A stretch of 64,000 bases of DNA, from assembly GCA_030827005.1 (NCBI GenBank), contig JAVBJL010000009.1, positions 5,136-69,135 on the forward strand, given 5' to 3'. How positions within the stretch are numbered: the first letter of the stretch is position 1; every line of letters starts with the position of its first letter. Source of the stretch: Wigglesworthia glossinidia (lineage in GTDB: Bacteria > Pseudomonadota > Gammaproteobacteria > Enterobacterales > Enterobacteriaceae). The translations under genes and the position numbers were made by a program. This document shows positions 30,466-41,150 of this stretch, one piece after another. The notes under the pieces were generated by a model, which was not told where the DNA came from, searched no databases, and saw nothing but the letters and a program-made list of their open reading frames with translations.

Positions 30466-30741
30466 TTAATTCGATTTTGTTGAAATAAATTTAATTTTTT
30501 TAGATAATTTAGATTTGTATCTCGATCCCGTATTTTTATGAATTAAACCTTTTTGAGAACATTTATCAATATTAGACTGCATGCTTTTAAAAGCATTAAT
30601 AGCGGACTCTTCATTTTTATTTAAAATTGCAATATATACTTTTTTTATGAAAGTACGTATCATAGATTTTTGACTAGAATTTTTACGACGATTTTTTTCA
30701 GATTGAACTACTCTTTTTTTTGCAGATTTTGTATTAGACAA
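30466..30741 (-). CDS. rpsT: 30S ribosomal protein S20 (TTG start)
   Basis: Primary 16S-binding protein. 91 residues (E. coli 87). N-terminus SNTKSAKKRVVQSEKNRRKN and central SMIRTFIKKVY match S20, with GLIHKNTGSRYKSKL near the end. The start codon is TTG (30741-30739) behind a perfect AAGGAG (30749-30754) spaced by 7 bases. E. coli rpsT also starts with UUG, which matters for S20 translational autocontrol there. Transcribed against its neighbours nhaA and ribF, as in E. coli. Confidence 0.97.
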   Translation of the reverse strand: MSNTKSAKKRVVQSEKNRRKNSSQKSMIRTFIKKVYIAILNKNEESAINAFKSMQSNIDKCSQKGLIHKNTGSRYKSKLSKKIKFISTKSN

Positions 30742-30871
30742 TTAAATTCTCCTTAAAAATTAATAAATAAATATATAGAATTTGTTTTATACCTTATTTA
30801 CTAAAAATTTTAAAATATATACTATAATATTTTTTTAATTTTATCATTGATTTTTAATTATATTGAAATAT

Positions 30872-31801
30872 ATGAAAATTAAGCGTATTCGTAATTTTTC
30901 AAAAATAACAAATTATCATAAGGAATGTATAATCACGATTGGTAATTTTGATGGAGTACATTTGGGACATCAAAAATTAATAAATAAATTAAAATTAGAA
31001 AGTAAAAAAAGAAATTTACCAATGATATTATTAGTTTTTGAACCTCAACCAAAAGAGTATTTATGTAAATTTGCTCCAAAAAGAATCACGATATTTCGTG
31101 ATAAAATAAAATATTTTAAATATATGGGTGTTAATCAAGTATTGTGTATTAATTTTAACAGATATTTTGCAAAATTACATGCAAAATATTTTATTACAGA
31201 ATTTTTAGTTCGTATTTTAAATATTAAATGTATAGTAATTGGAGAAGATTTTAAGTTTGGTTATAAAGCTCATGGAAATATCGATTTATTAAAAAATCAA
31301 GGAGATAAATTAGGATTTGATGTGTTAGAAATAAAAACATGTAAGATAAATCATGAACGTATTAGCAGTACTAAAATTAGAAATGCTTTAAAAAAAAACG
31401 ACTTAAAAAATGCAGAAAAAATGTTAGGTCATAAATATTGTATTTCAGGAAAAATCATACATGGATCTGCTATCGGACGTACAATAGGGGTGCCAACAAT
31501 TAATATTTCTTTAAAAAAGAAAAAATTAGCTATTAACGGAGTATATGCAGTAGAACTGAAAGGAATTAGTAAAAATTTGATTTATGGAATTGCAAATATA
31601 GGTATTAAACCTACATTTTTTGGGGTAGAACAAAGTATTGAAGTACATATATTAAACTTGTATGGAAATTTTTATTTTAAACATGTTGAAATCGTAATAA
31701 ATAAAAAGATAAGAGAAGAAAAGTTTTTTTCATCCATATTAGAATTAAAAAAGCAAATTTCAAATGATATTAAAAATGTTAAAAAGTATTTCTTTAAATA
31801 A
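30872..31801 (+). CDS. ribF: bifunctional riboflavin kinase / FAD synthetase
   Basis: Converts riboflavin to FMN and FAD. About 309 residues. FAD-synthetase nucleotidyl motif IGNFDGVHLGHQKLI, then RISSTKIRNAL, then the riboflavin kinase domain with GRTIGVPTINI and GVYAVEL. I start at the ATG at 30872 (MKIKRIRNF) rather than an in-frame TTG at 30863. Followed by ileS after 17 bp, as in E. coli. Confidence 0.96.
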   Translation: MKIKRIRNFSKITNYHKECIITIGNFDGVHLGHQKLINKLKLESKKRNLPMILLVFEPQPKEYLCKFAPKRITIFRDKIKYFKYMGVNQVLCINFNRYFAKLHAKYFITEFLVRILNIKCIVIGEDFKFGYKAHGNIDLLKNQGDKLGFDVLEIKTCKINHERISSTKIRNALKKNDLKNAEKMLGHKYCISGKIIHGSAIGRTIGVPTINISLKKKKLAINGVYAVELKGISKNLIYGIANIGIKPTFFGVEQSIEVHILNLYGNFYFKHVEIVINKKIREEKFFSSILELKKQISNDIKNVKKYFFK

Positions 31802-31818
31802 AAATATATAAGGCAAAC

Positions 31819-34638
31819 ATGCTAATGGATAATTATAAAAATACATTAAATTTACCTTTAACTAAATTTAAAATGCGTGCAAATTTACTAGAATTAGAAA
31901 AAAAAATATTAACATTATGGTACGATGATAACTTATATAATATAATTAGAAAATCTAAACAAGGAAAAAAAACTTTTTTCTTACATGATGGACCACCATA
32001 TGCTAATGGAAATATTCATATTGGTCATGCAGTTAATAAAATATTGAAAGATATAATTATTAAATTTAAATCATTATCTGGATATGATGCTCCGTATTTA
32101 CCAGGATGGGATTGTCACGGATTACCTATAGAATTACAAGTAGAAAAAAAACTTGGAACTCCCACCGATAAAATTAGTGCCGAAATTTTTAGAAAAAAAT
32201 GCCGCATTTATGCTTTAAATCAAGTAAAAAAACAAAAAAAAGATTTTATTCGATTAGGTGTATTCGGAGATTGGGAAAATGCATATCTAACAATGCATTT
32301 TGATATAGAGGCAAACATTGTACGTACATTACATAAAATAATTACAGATAAATATATATATCAAGGCATTAAACCAGTTCATTGGTGTATACATTGCAAA
32401 TCTGCTTTAGCTGAAACTGAAGTAAATTATTCTATAAAAAAATCTATAGCCATAGATGTAGCTTTCTTAGCTCATTGCAAAAAATCTGTAAAAAAAAGAT
32501 TTAAATTGAAAAATATAAATAACATATGCAATATTAAAATATTAGTTTGGACTACTACTCCATGGACTCTTGTAGCAAATCGTGCAATTGCGGTACATGC
32601 CAATTACGAATATGCTTTAATACAAATAAATCAAGAATTATTAATTATTGCTAATCTTTTAATTGAAAAATTAATTAAACGATCGAAAATAAATAAAATA
32701 AAAATTTTAGGAAAAATTTTAGGAAAAGAATTACAAAATTTAATATTTATTAATCCACTAACAAATCTTGCTATTCCACTTATAATCAGTGAGCATGTAA
32801 CGTTAGATATAGGATCTGGAATTGTACATATCGCTCCTTCTTATGGAGTAGACGATTATATGATTGGAAAAAAATATAATTTAGAAATGTATGATCCCAT
32901 CTCACCAGATGGAAATTATTTAGAAAACACATTACCGTCTTTAGATAGATTAAATATTTTTACAGCAGATAAAAAAATCTGCGATTTATTGAACAAAAAA
33001 CATGCATTATATAGCATGAATAACATTGAGCATAGCTATCCTTATTGTTGGAGACATAAAATACCAACTTTTTTTCGTGCTACCAAACAATGGTTTATGA
33101 ATATGAATCGAAATAATTTACGTCAAAAAGTTATTTCAGAAATTAATCAAATTCATTGGATACCCAACCATGGTATGGAACAAATTAAAAATTTAGTACT
33201 AAATCGTCCTGATTGGTGTATTTCTCGTCAACGTACTTGGGGGATTCCAATAACTCTTTTTGTACAAAAAAATACCGATAACATTCATCCTAACATGCCT
33301 CAATTAATAAAAATTATTTCTAAAGAAATAGAAAAATATGGAATACAAATTTGGTGGGATTTAAAAAGAAATGAAGTGTTAGGAAAAGATAAAAATCTTT
33401 ATAAAAAAGTTTTAGATACTTTAGATGTATGGTTTGATTCTGGTGCAACTTATGATGCGATATTAAGAAAAAAATATTCAATACTAAAAAGTCGTCCGGT
33501 AGATATGTATCTAGAAGGATCTGATCAGTATCGAGGATGGTTTATGTCTTCTATCGTATTATCTACAGCAATCACGGGAAGAAGACCATGTAAAACTATT
33601 TTAACGCATGGTTTTGTGGTAGATGCACAAGGAAGAAAGATGTCTAAATCTATTGGAAATATTATATCTCCAAATGAAATTGTTAAAAAATTTGGAGCAG
33701 ATATTTTACGTCTTTGGGTTGCATCCTCTGATTATAAATCAGACATGCATATTTCAGAAGAAATTATTCAACGTTCTATTGATATATACCGTCGTATTAG
33801 AAATACGATACGGTTTTTATTGTCTAATATTTATGATTTTGATCCAAAAAAAGATCTAATTTTAACAAATGAAATGATCAGTATAGACCAATGGGCATTA
33901 AATACAACACAAAAAAAACAAAAAAACATTATTTGTGCATATCAAAAATATAATTTTCGCGAGGTTGTACATAACATCGTTGAATTTTGTTCAGTGGATA
34001 TGGGTGCATTTTACCTCGATATTATCAAAGATCGTCAATATACAAATTATAAAACAAGTTTAGCACGTCGCAGTTGCCAAACAACGTTATACCATATGCT
34101 CGAATCTCTTGTTCGTTGGATTATGCCAATTTTATCTTTTACAGCACATGAAGTTTGGCAGTATATTCCCGGTGAACGTTCTAAATATATTTTTACAGAA
34201 GAGTGGTATAAGGAAATTTTACAAATTAAATTTAACAGCTATATTACAAATGATGTTTGGAAAACATTAATATATCTTCGTGAAAAAATCAATAAATTAA
34301 TTGAATGTAAACGTAAAGAAAAAAAAATTAAAAATTCATTAGAAGCTGAAGTTACTATATATTTAAATCATAAGATTTTAAAAAAGATTTTATTTTTGAA
34401 AAAAGAATTACATTTTTTTTTCTTAGTTTCTTCTGTTGTATTAAAAAATTATTATAATGCATTAGATAAAAATACTGTTATTTCTGACAAAATTAAAAAA
34501 TTAAAAGTTTGTATAAAAAAATCTAAAGGTAAAAAATGTGCAAGATGTTGGCACTACAGTTATTCTATAGAAAATGAAATATGTATTCGTTGTAAAAATA
34601 ATATCTCAGGAAATATAGAAATACGTAAATTTTTTTAA
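31819..34638 (+). CDS. ileS: isoleucyl-tRNA synthetase
   Basis: Class I synthetase, 939 residues (E. coli 938). HIGH motif in DGPPYANGNIHIGHA, editing domain with VWTTTPWTLVANRA, and KMSKS motif in GRKMSKSIGN. C-terminal zinc-binding Cys pairs are in KCARCWHYS and CIRCKNN. ATGs at 31819 and 31825 are both possible; the second aligns with E. coli MSDYKSTLNLP, while an AAGGC sequence favours the first by spacing. Confidence 0.98.
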   Translation: MLMDNYKNTLNLPLTKFKMRANLLELEKKILTLWYDDNLYNIIRKSKQGKKTFFLHDGPPYANGNIHIGHAVNKILKDIIIKFKSLSGYDAPYLPGWDCHGLPIELQVEKKLGTPTDKISAEIFRKKCRIYALNQVKKQKKDFIRLGVFGDWENAYLTMHFDIEANIVRTLHKIITDKYIYQGIKPVHWCIHCKSALAETEVNYSIKKSIAIDVAFLAHCKKSVKKRFKLKNINNICNIKILVWTTTPWTLVANRAIAVHANYEYALIQINQELLIIANLLIEKLIKRSKINKIKILGKILGKELQNLIFINPLTNLAIPLIISEHVTLDIGSGIVHIAPSYGVDDYMIGKKYNLEMYDPISPDGNYLENTLPSLDRLNIFTADKKICDLLNKKHALYSMNNIEHSYPYCWRHKIPTFFRATKQWFMNMNRNNLRQKVISEINQIHWIPNHGMEQIKNLVLNRPDWCISRQRTWGIPITLFVQKNTDNIHPNMPQLIKIISKEIEKYGIQIWWDLKRNEVLGKDKNLYKKVLDTLDVWFDSGATYDAILRKKYSILKSRPVDMYLEGSDQYRGWFMSSIVLSTAITGRRPCKTILTHGFVVDAQGRKMSKSIGNIISPNEIVKKFGADILRLWVASSDYKSDMHISEEIIQRSIDIYRRIRNTIRFLLSNIYDFDPKKDLILTNEMISIDQWALNTTQKKQKNIICAYQKYNFREVVHNIVEFCSVDMGAFYLDIIKDRQYTNYKTSLARRSCQTTLYHMLESLVRWIMPILSFTAHEVWQYIPGERSKYIFTEEWYKEILQIKFNSYITNDVWKTLIYLREKINKLIECKRKEKKIKNSLEAEVTIYLNHKILKKILFLKKELHFFFLVSSVVLKNYYNALDKNTVISDKIKKLKVCIKKSKGKKCARCWHYSYSIENEICIRCKNNISGNIEIRKFF

Positions 34639-34649
34639 AATTATCAATT

Positions 34650-35120
34650 ATGAAAAAAATAAAATTTATACTCGTAATCTTTATTATTTTTTACATAGAT
34701 TATATAAGTAAAAGATGGGTTATCAATAATTTTTTGATAGAACAGAATATAAATATTACATCTATGATTCGTTTAATACACTTACGTAATTCTGGAATTG
34801 CGTTTGGATTTTTTCAGAACGAAGCATACTGGAAATCTAAAATTTTGCTAACTATTTCCACTGTTTTTCTATGCATATTATTTAAAATTTGTATAAAATG
34901 TAAAAATGAATTAGATAAATTTAGTTACTCTATGATTTTAGGAGGAGGAATAGGAAACATATATGATCGCATATTGTACGGATCAGTAACAGATTTTATT
35001 GACGTACATGTTGGTAATTGGCATTGGCCAGTTTTTAATATTGCAGATATTAGCATTTCAATTGGAATAATTTTTTTAATTTTAAAAAATAGTAAAAATT
35101 TTATGTTAAAATTTAAATAA
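34650..35120 (+). CDS. lspA: lipoprotein signal peptidase II
   Basis: Aspartic membrane protease cleaving the signal peptide of lipid-modified prolipoproteins. 156 residues with four membrane helices. Catalytic Asp motifs are intact: GGGIGNIYDRILYGSVTDFID and VFNIADISISIG; NSGIAFG is also conserved. Lies 11 bp after ileS. Complements lgt at 2071. Confidence 0.97.
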   Translation: MKKIKFILVIFIIFYIDYISKRWVINNFLIEQNINITSMIRLIHLRNSGIAFGFFQNEAYWKSKILLTISTVFLCILFKICIKCKNELDKFSYSMILGGGIGNIYDRILYGSVTDFIDVHVGNWHWPVFNIADISISIGIIFLILKNSKNFMLKFK

Positions 35121-35188
35121 TCTATAATTTTTTTTATACTTTATAAGTAAAATATTAATTACAACTTTAATGATATACAAATATCAAT

Positions 35189-36127
35189 ATGAAAATATTT
35201 TTAGCAAATCCTAGAGGATTTTGTGCAGGAGTAGAAAGAGCAATTAATATTGCACATAATGTTTTAAAAATATACGGGTCTCCTATCTATATTCATCATG
35301 AATTAGTACATAATAAATACGTGGTAAATGACTTAAAAAAAAAAGGAATAATTTTTGTTGAAAATATTCATGATATACCACAAAATTCTATTTTGATTTT
35401 TTCTGCTCATGGAGTATCAAAAGAAGTTAGAAAATTATCTGAAGAAAAAAAATTAACTATTTTTGATGCAACATGTCCATTAGTTAAAAAAGTACATAAC
35501 GAAGTATCTAAAGCTAGTTCAAAAGGACAAGAAGTAATTTTAATAGGACATAAAAATCATCCAGAAATTATTGGAACTCTTGGACAATATGATAATCCAA
35601 AAGGAAAAATTTATTTAATAGAATCCTCGAAAGATATGAAAAAATTACAAGTAAAAAATATTAATAACTTATTTTTTACTACTCAAACTACATTATCTAT
35701 TGATGATACAAATCATATTATTAAAAAATTAAAAAATAAATTTCCTAAAATTAACAGTGCACGTAAAAAAGATATTTGTTTTGCTACCGAAAATAGACAA
35801 AACGCCGTAAAATTGCTTGTAAAATTTGTAGATTTAATACTAGTGATTGGATCAAAAAATTCCTCAAATTCTAATCGATTACTAGAATTATCAAAAAAAT
35901 TTAAAAAACCAGCTTATCTAATTGATGACAATAAAGATCTTAAATTTTTTTGGTTTAAAAATATAAAAAATGTTGGAATTACATCTGGTGCTTCTGCGCC
36001 AGAAATTTTAACTGAAAAAGTTATTAATCACCTAAAAAATGTCTTTAAATTTTCCATTTCTATACATCAAATTCCTGGTAAAAAAGAGAGTGTTCACTTC
36101 AAAATACCTAGTTCTTTAAATGTATAA
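35189..36127 (+). CDS. ispH: 4-hydroxy-3-methylbut-2-enyl diphosphate reductase
   Basis: Last step of the MEP isoprenoid pathway, a 4Fe-4S enzyme. 312 residues. The three cluster Cys are in PRGFCAGVERAI, DATCPLVKKVH and DICFATENRQ. Substrate-site HHELVHNKYV and TSGASAPE are conserved. fkpB, which separates lspA and ispH in E. coli, is missing. Convergent with purT 9 bp away. Confidence 0.97.
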   Translation: MKIFLANPRGFCAGVERAINIAHNVLKIYGSPIYIHHELVHNKYVVNDLKKKGIIFVENIHDIPQNSILIFSAHGVSKEVRKLSEEKKLTIFDATCPLVKKVHNEVSKASSKGQEVILIGHKNHPEIIGTLGQYDNPKGKIYLIESSKDMKKLQVKNINNLFFTTQTTLSIDDTNHIIKKLKNKFPKINSARKKDICFATENRQNAVKLLVKFVDLILVIGSKNSSNSNRLLELSKKFKKPAYLIDDNKDLKFFWFKNIKNVGITSGASAPEILTEKVINHLKNVFKFSISIHQIPGKKESVHFKIPSSLNV

Positions 36128-36136
36128 ATAAGAACT

Positions 36137-37315
36137 TTAAGTTTGAATTAAAATTTTACTAACAGTATCTTTAGCCCGTAGTATAGATTTTTTAATCGTC
36201 TTAGAACGATCTAGCACCACACCCAATCTACGTGAGCCACTAATTTTTGGTTTAGAAAATATTCGAATTTGTTGATTTTTTTTTATTAATTCTAAATTGC
36301 TAAAACTAATCGAATTGCCATATAAATTATTTCCTAATAATACTACAGAGGAAGATGGTCCGTATTGATTAATTGAACTTATTGGAATTCCAAGAAAGGC
36401 GCGTACATGCAGTGCAAATTCGGATAGATCTTGCGAGATAAGTGTGACCATGCCGGTGTCGTGTGGTCTAGGAGAAATTTCACTAAATATTACATTATCT
36501 TGATGTAAAAAAAATTCTACTCCGAATACTCCGTATCCTCCTAGTGTAGAGATAATTTTTTTTGAAAAGTTTTTTGCTTTTTCTAGTGAACAATCACTTA
36601 TTTCTTGAGGTTGCCAAGATTCTTTATAATCTCCATTTTCTTGGCGATGCCCAATTGGGAGACAAAAATGTATGCCATCAATGGCATTAACTGCAATTAA
36701 TGTAAATTCGAAATCGAAAAGTATTTGTTTTTCAATTATTACTTCTGCAATATTAACTCTTCCGTGCGTTTGAGATTTTTTCCATGCTATATCGATTTCA
36801 TTTTCATTATTAATAGTACTTTGTCCTTTTCCTGATGAACTAATTATTGGTTTTATTATACACGGATATCCTATAGATTTTATTTTTTTTTTTAAATCTT
36901 TATAGCTAGTTGCAAATTTATATTCAGAAGTAGGTATATTTAATACTTTTGACGCTAGATTTCGAATAAATTTTCGATTCATTGTAGTATGCGCTGCATA
37001 TGCTGAAGGTACAATATGGTATCCGCTTTTTTCTAATTTCATTAATGTATTTGTATCAATTGATTCAATTTCTGGAACAATAAAATTTGGTTGTTCAAGA
37101 GCAATACAACGTTTTAATTCTTTTGAATTCAACATATCAATTATATGCTGTCGATGTGAAACATGCATCGCTGGAGCGTTGCAATAGGAATCAACAGCAA
37201 TTACTTCTATTCCCATACGTTGACATTCTATGGCAATTTCTTTTCCTAATTCTCCGGATCCTAATAACATGACGCGTGTAGAATTTTTACATAGTGCTGT
37301 GTTGATAGTAACCAT
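36137..37315 (-). CDS. purT: formate-dependent phosphoribosylglycinamide formyltransferase
   Basis: ATP-grasp enzyme that formylates GAR with formate, independent of tetrahydrofolate. The 392 residues match E. coli PurT. N-terminal LLGSGELGKEIAIECQRMG, ATP-grasp IIKPIISSSGKGQS, metal-site VEFFLHQDNVIFSEISPRPHDTG-type region, and C-terminal SGSRRLGVVLDRS. It stands alone. Serves the purine pathway begun by PurF at 8268. Confidence 0.97.
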   Translation of the reverse strand: MVTINTALCKNSTRVMLLGSGELGKEIAIECQRMGIEVIAVDSYCNAPAMHVSHRQHIIDMLNSKELKRCIALEQPNFIVPEIESIDTNTLMKLEKSGYHIVPSAYAAHTTMNRKFIRNLASKVLNIPTSEYKFATSYKDLKKKIKSIGYPCIIKPIISSSGKGQSTINNENEIDIAWKKSQTHGRVNIAEVIIEKQILFDFEFTLIAVNAIDGIHFCLPIGHRQENGDYKESWQPQEISDCSLEKAKNFSKKIISTLGGYGVFGVEFFLHQDNVIFSEISPRPHDTGMVTLISQDLSEFALHVRAFLGIPISSINQYGPSSSVVLLGNNLYGNSISFSNLELIKKNQQIRIFSKPKISGSRRLGVVLDRSKTIKKSILRAKDTVSKILIQT

Positions 37316-37477
37316 TTAAGTAATGTATTAATTTAATAAACTTAAATTGTATAAAATGTATGCATGATATGCAATATTTTTATATAAAAAAAATAATTTA
37401 TTAGATATAATTATTATGTGGTAATAATTATCTTATATACTAAAGATTATATATTTTATATACAGTAACTAATTAAT

Positions 37478-38761
37478 ATGAAAATTAAAATATTATATAT
37501 AATATACAATATATTTATGTATTTTTTACAACCAATTTTATTTTTAAATTTTTTATTTCGTATCTTAAAAAATAATATGTATTTAAAAAATTGGAAAGAA
37601 CGCTATGGTTTTTTAAAATTTTCTATTTTTAAAAAATGTATTTTAATACATTGTGTGTCTTTAGGAGAAGTTAAAGCGATAATCCCGTTAATAAAAATAA
37701 TACAAAAAAAATATAAATATATTCCAATATTATTAACTTCTACAACTTTAACTGGATTAAATCAAATAAAAAAAGAATTTTCTGAATCTCTTTATTATGC
37801 ATATTTTCCATATGATTTATTAATAATAATAAAAAAATTTTTAAAAAAAATAAATCTCAGATTGGTTATTATCGTAGAAAAAGAAATATGGCCAAATTTT
37901 ATTAAAGAATTACATCTAAGAAAGATTCCAATTATAATAGCTAATGCACGATTATCGGATAAATCTTTTAAAAGATATAAAAAAATTAAATTTTTTATTA
38001 AAAATATTCTTAATTATATCAACATTATAGCTTCTCAGAGTATTGATGATAGTAATAGATTTTTAGCATTGGGATTAAAAAAAGAGAAATTAAAAACAAT
38101 TGGTAATGTTAAATTTGATATAAATTATTCTTGTATTGTAAAAAAAAAACAAAATTATATAAATTTTAATAACAATCATAAAAGACTTGTATGGATTGCA
38201 GCTAGCACTCATCCTGGCGAGGAAAAAATAATATTAAAATTACATCTTAATTTATTAAAAAAATTTCCAAATTTAATATTAATTTTAGCTCCAAGACATC
38301 CAGAAAGATTTAAAAAAGTATCTCAAATGATTAAAAATTTTAAATTTAATTGTATTAATTATACAAATAAAAATAGTATATCAGAATCTACACATGTAAT
38401 TTTATATGACGATATAGGAAGGCTTGAGTGTTTTTATAAAATTTCAGATATAGCTTTTATTGGAGGTAGTTTTTTCAATTACGGTGGTCATAATCCATTA
38501 GAAGCTGCAATAAATAAATTACCCATACTTATGGGTCCATTTTTTAAAAATTTTCATGATATTAATATAAAACTTAAACAAAATAATGCATTAATTATAG
38601 TAGAAAATTACGAAATATTTATTATGTGGATGCAAATATTATTATTTAATAAAAGTTTACGTATTGCATATGGATTACGTGCTTTAAAGGTATTTTATAA
38701 ATATCAAGGAGCAACAAAAAATTTATTCTATCTTATCAAAGATTTTTTAGATAAAAAATAA
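37478..38761 (+). CDS. waaA: 3-deoxy-D-manno-octulosonic acid (Kdo) transferase
   Basis: Adds Kdo to lipid IVA in inner-core LPS synthesis. 427 residues (E. coli 425). N-terminal membrane anchor, acceptor-site motif HCVSLGEVKAIIPL with the catalytic Glu, nucleotide-sugar domain with WIAASTHPGEEKIIL, LAPRHPERF and GGSFFNYGGHNPLEAA. Followed by coaD after 74 bp as in E. coli. Shows that a Kdo-bearing lipid A is likely still made. Confidence 0.96.
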   Translation: MKIKILYIIYNIFMYFLQPILFLNFLFRILKNNMYLKNWKERYGFLKFSIFKKCILIHCVSLGEVKAIIPLIKIIQKKYKYIPILLTSTTLTGLNQIKKEFSESLYYAYFPYDLLIIIKKFLKKINLRLVIIVEKEIWPNFIKELHLRKIPIIIANARLSDKSFKRYKKIKFFIKNILNYINIIASQSIDDSNRFLALGLKKEKLKTIGNVKFDINYSCIVKKKQNYINFNNNHKRLVWIAASTHPGEEKIILKLHLNLLKKFPNLILILAPRHPERFKKVSQMIKNFKFNCINYTNKNSISESTHVILYDDIGRLECFYKISDIAFIGGSFFNYGGHNPLEAAINKLPILMGPFFKNFHDINIKLKQNNALIIVENYEIFIMWMQILLFNKSLRIAYGLRALKVFYKYQGATKNLFYLIKDFLDKK

Positions 38762-38835
38762 TTATTAGTTCATCATTATAAAAAAATAATATTTTAAAAA
38801 TATAAATAATAATTTTAAATTAAATATATTAGGTA

Positions 38836-39327
38836 ATGTTTGTGAATTTAAAAAAAGCCATCCTTCCCGGAACATTTGATCCGATTACTAATGGTCATAT
38901 TAATTTGATTAATCGCGCTATAAAAATATTTGATTATATTTTTATATTAGTGGCAAATAGTTTAAAAAAAAAACAATTATTTAATTTAAATGAACGTATT
39001 TTGCACGTAAAAAAGGCAACACGACATTTATCAAATGTTCGTGTAGTTGGTATTAATTCATTAACAATGCATTTTGCAAAGAGAAAAAATATAAATATTA
39101 TTATTCGAGGAATACGAAATATATTCGATTTTGAATACGAATTAAAAATGTTAAAAATGAATAAATTTCTTTATCCAGAAATAGAAAGCGTTTTTATGAT
39201 ATCAGATGATCATTGGTCTCATGTTTCGTCTAGTATGATAAAAGAGATTATATATTATGGAGGGAATGTAGATTTGCTAATACCTCGATATATTATTCAA
39301 GAAATTAAAATGCGCGTTCAAGAATAA
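38836..39327 (+). CDS. coaD: phosphopantetheine adenylyltransferase
   Basis: Penultimate step of coenzyme A synthesis. 163 residues. Nucleotidyltransferase motif LPGTFDPITNGHINLI at the N-terminus, IIRGIRNIFDFEYEL, and a C-terminal WSHVSSSMIKEI. The ATG at 38836 adds a few residues relative to E. coli; a GTG at 38842 is an alternative. Ends 2 bp from the convergent glnS. Confidence 0.97.
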   Translation: MFVNLKKAILPGTFDPITNGHINLINRAIKIFDYIFILVANSLKKKQLFNLNERILHVKKATRHLSNVRVVGINSLTMHFAKRKNINIIIRGIRNIFDFEYELKMLKMNKFLYPEIESVFMISDDHWSHVSSSMIKEIIYYGGNVDLLIPRYIIQEIKMRVQE

Positions 39328-39329
39328 AA

Positions 39330-40988
39330 TCAGTCTATTTTCCAAAATTTTGATATATATGTAATTAAGTTAAATACTGGATATATGTCACTATAATAGC
39401 GACAATCAGCAAAAAAATATCCTATACGTTCAAATTGAATTGGGTGCTTAACATGATCTCTAGTAACACTGCTTTCTATAAATCCATGATAAATTTTTAA
39501 AGAATTTTCATTTAAAAATGATAAAAAATTTTTTATAATATCCGGATTAATGTGAGTAAATAAATTATGATAAAATCTAAATTCAGAAGGAATATTTTTT
39601 TTAGCAGATACCCAGTGAATGATTCCTATCTTATTAGGATTGATTAAATTTATATGATCATTATAATTTTGATAACACGTACAAAAAATGGTTGTCACTT
39701 GACCTTTTTTATTTTTTTCAATACGATTTGCGCGTATAACATATGCATGTCGAAGTTTCACTGTTTTTCCTAAAGATAAGCGCTTATATAAAAGATTTGA
39801 TTTTTCCGAAAAATCTGAACGATCAATATATATTTTTTTATTAAAAAATATTTTTCGTTTTCCCATGGCATAATTGCTTGGATGATTAGGAACTTCTATA
39901 AGTTTTTCGAATTTATCTGGAAGATTTTCGAATATTAATAAAACGGGATTGATAACTGCCATAAATCGCATCGCGGTTATATTTAATTCTTTTTTGATGC
40001 ATGATTCTAGTGCTGAAATATTGATTATGCTATTTTGCTTAGTAATTCCAATACGATCACAAAATGTACGAATAGACAATGGAGTATATCCTCGTCTTCT
40101 TAATCCAGAAATTGTTGGCATTCTAGGATCGTCCCATCCATCTACAATATTGTTTTTCACTAAAATTTTTAATTTTCGTTTAGACATCACAGTATATTCT
40201 AAATTCATACGAGAGAATTCATATTGTTTTGAGATAAATCGTATTGAAATATTTTTTAATATCCAATTATACAATTGTCTATTATCTTGAAATTCTAAAG
40301 TACATAAGGAATGTGTAATATTTTCAATTGCATCTGAAATACAGTGGCTAAAATCATATGTAGGATAAATACACCATTTATTTTGTGTACGATGATGATT
40401 TTTAAATCTTATTCTATATAGAATAGGATCTCTCATAATAAGAAAAGGAGATGTCATATCAATTTTAGCACGTAAACATGCTGTTCCTTCAGAAAAATTT
40501 CCAAGACGCATTTGTTTAAATAAGTATAAATTTTCTTGAATACTTCGATTTCTATAAGGACTATTTTTTCCAATTTTAGTTAAAGATCCACGATATTTAC
40601 GAATATCATCTAAAGATAATTCTTCTACATATGCTAAATTTTTTTTAATTAACTCTATGGCGAAATGATACTTTTTTTCAAAGTAATCTGAAGAATAATG
40701 CACTGATTTATTCCATTTAAATTTTAACCATTTTATATCATGTTTAATTGATTCTATATACTTTTGATGTTTTGTTTCAGGATTAGTATCATCAAAACGT
40801 AAATAACATTCTCCTTGAAAACATTTCGCTATATAAAAATTTAAGCAGATTGATTTTGCATGACCTAAATGTAAATACCCATTTGGTTCTGGAGGAAATC
40901 TTGTACGAATGGTTTTATATTTCTTTGTTAAAAAATCTTTATGTACAATTTTATAAATGAAATGTGATGGAATTTTTCGCTTATTCAT
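39330..40988 (-). CDS. glnS: glutaminyl-tRNA synthetase
   Basis: Class I synthetase, 552 residues (E. coli 554). HIGH-type motif FPPEPNGYLHLGHAKSIC, catalytic-domain RFDDTNPETK, KMSKS-type VMSKRKLKIL, and C-terminal beta-barrel anticodon-binding domains. The frame is intact throughout. No glnS-linked nag genes remain beside it. Confidence 0.98.
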   Translation of the reverse strand: MNKRKIPSHFIYKIVHKDFLTKKYKTIRTRFPPEPNGYLHLGHAKSICLNFYIAKCFQGECYLRFDDTNPETKHQKYIESIKHDIKWLKFKWNKSVHYSSDYFEKKYHFAIELIKKNLAYVEELSLDDIRKYRGSLTKIGKNSPYRNRSIQENLYLFKQMRLGNFSEGTACLRAKIDMTSPFLIMRDPILYRIRFKNHHRTQNKWCIYPTYDFSHCISDAIENITHSLCTLEFQDNRQLYNWILKNISIRFISKQYEFSRMNLEYTVMSKRKLKILVKNNIVDGWDDPRMPTISGLRRRGYTPLSIRTFCDRIGITKQNSIINISALESCIKKELNITAMRFMAVINPVLLIFENLPDKFEKLIEVPNHPSNYAMGKRKIFFNKKIYIDRSDFSEKSNLLYKRLSLGKTVKLRHAYVIRANRIEKNKKGQVTTIFCTCYQNYNDHINLINPNKIGIIHWVSAKKNIPSEFRFYHNLFTHINPDIIKNFLSFLNENSLKIYHGFIESSVTRDHVKHPIQFERIGYFFADCRYYSDIYPVFNLITYISKFWKID

Positions 40989-41150
40989 TTTAGTTTAATA
41001 TTGAACAGTTAAATTTTATATAAAAATATATTAAATAATGAATTAAGTTATTTAAATTTGTTAATTTAATTTATAAATTTATTTAAAAACATTATATTAA
41101 TAATATGTGGATTATATCTTTTTTTTTATTATTTAGTAATGCTGTATTTA

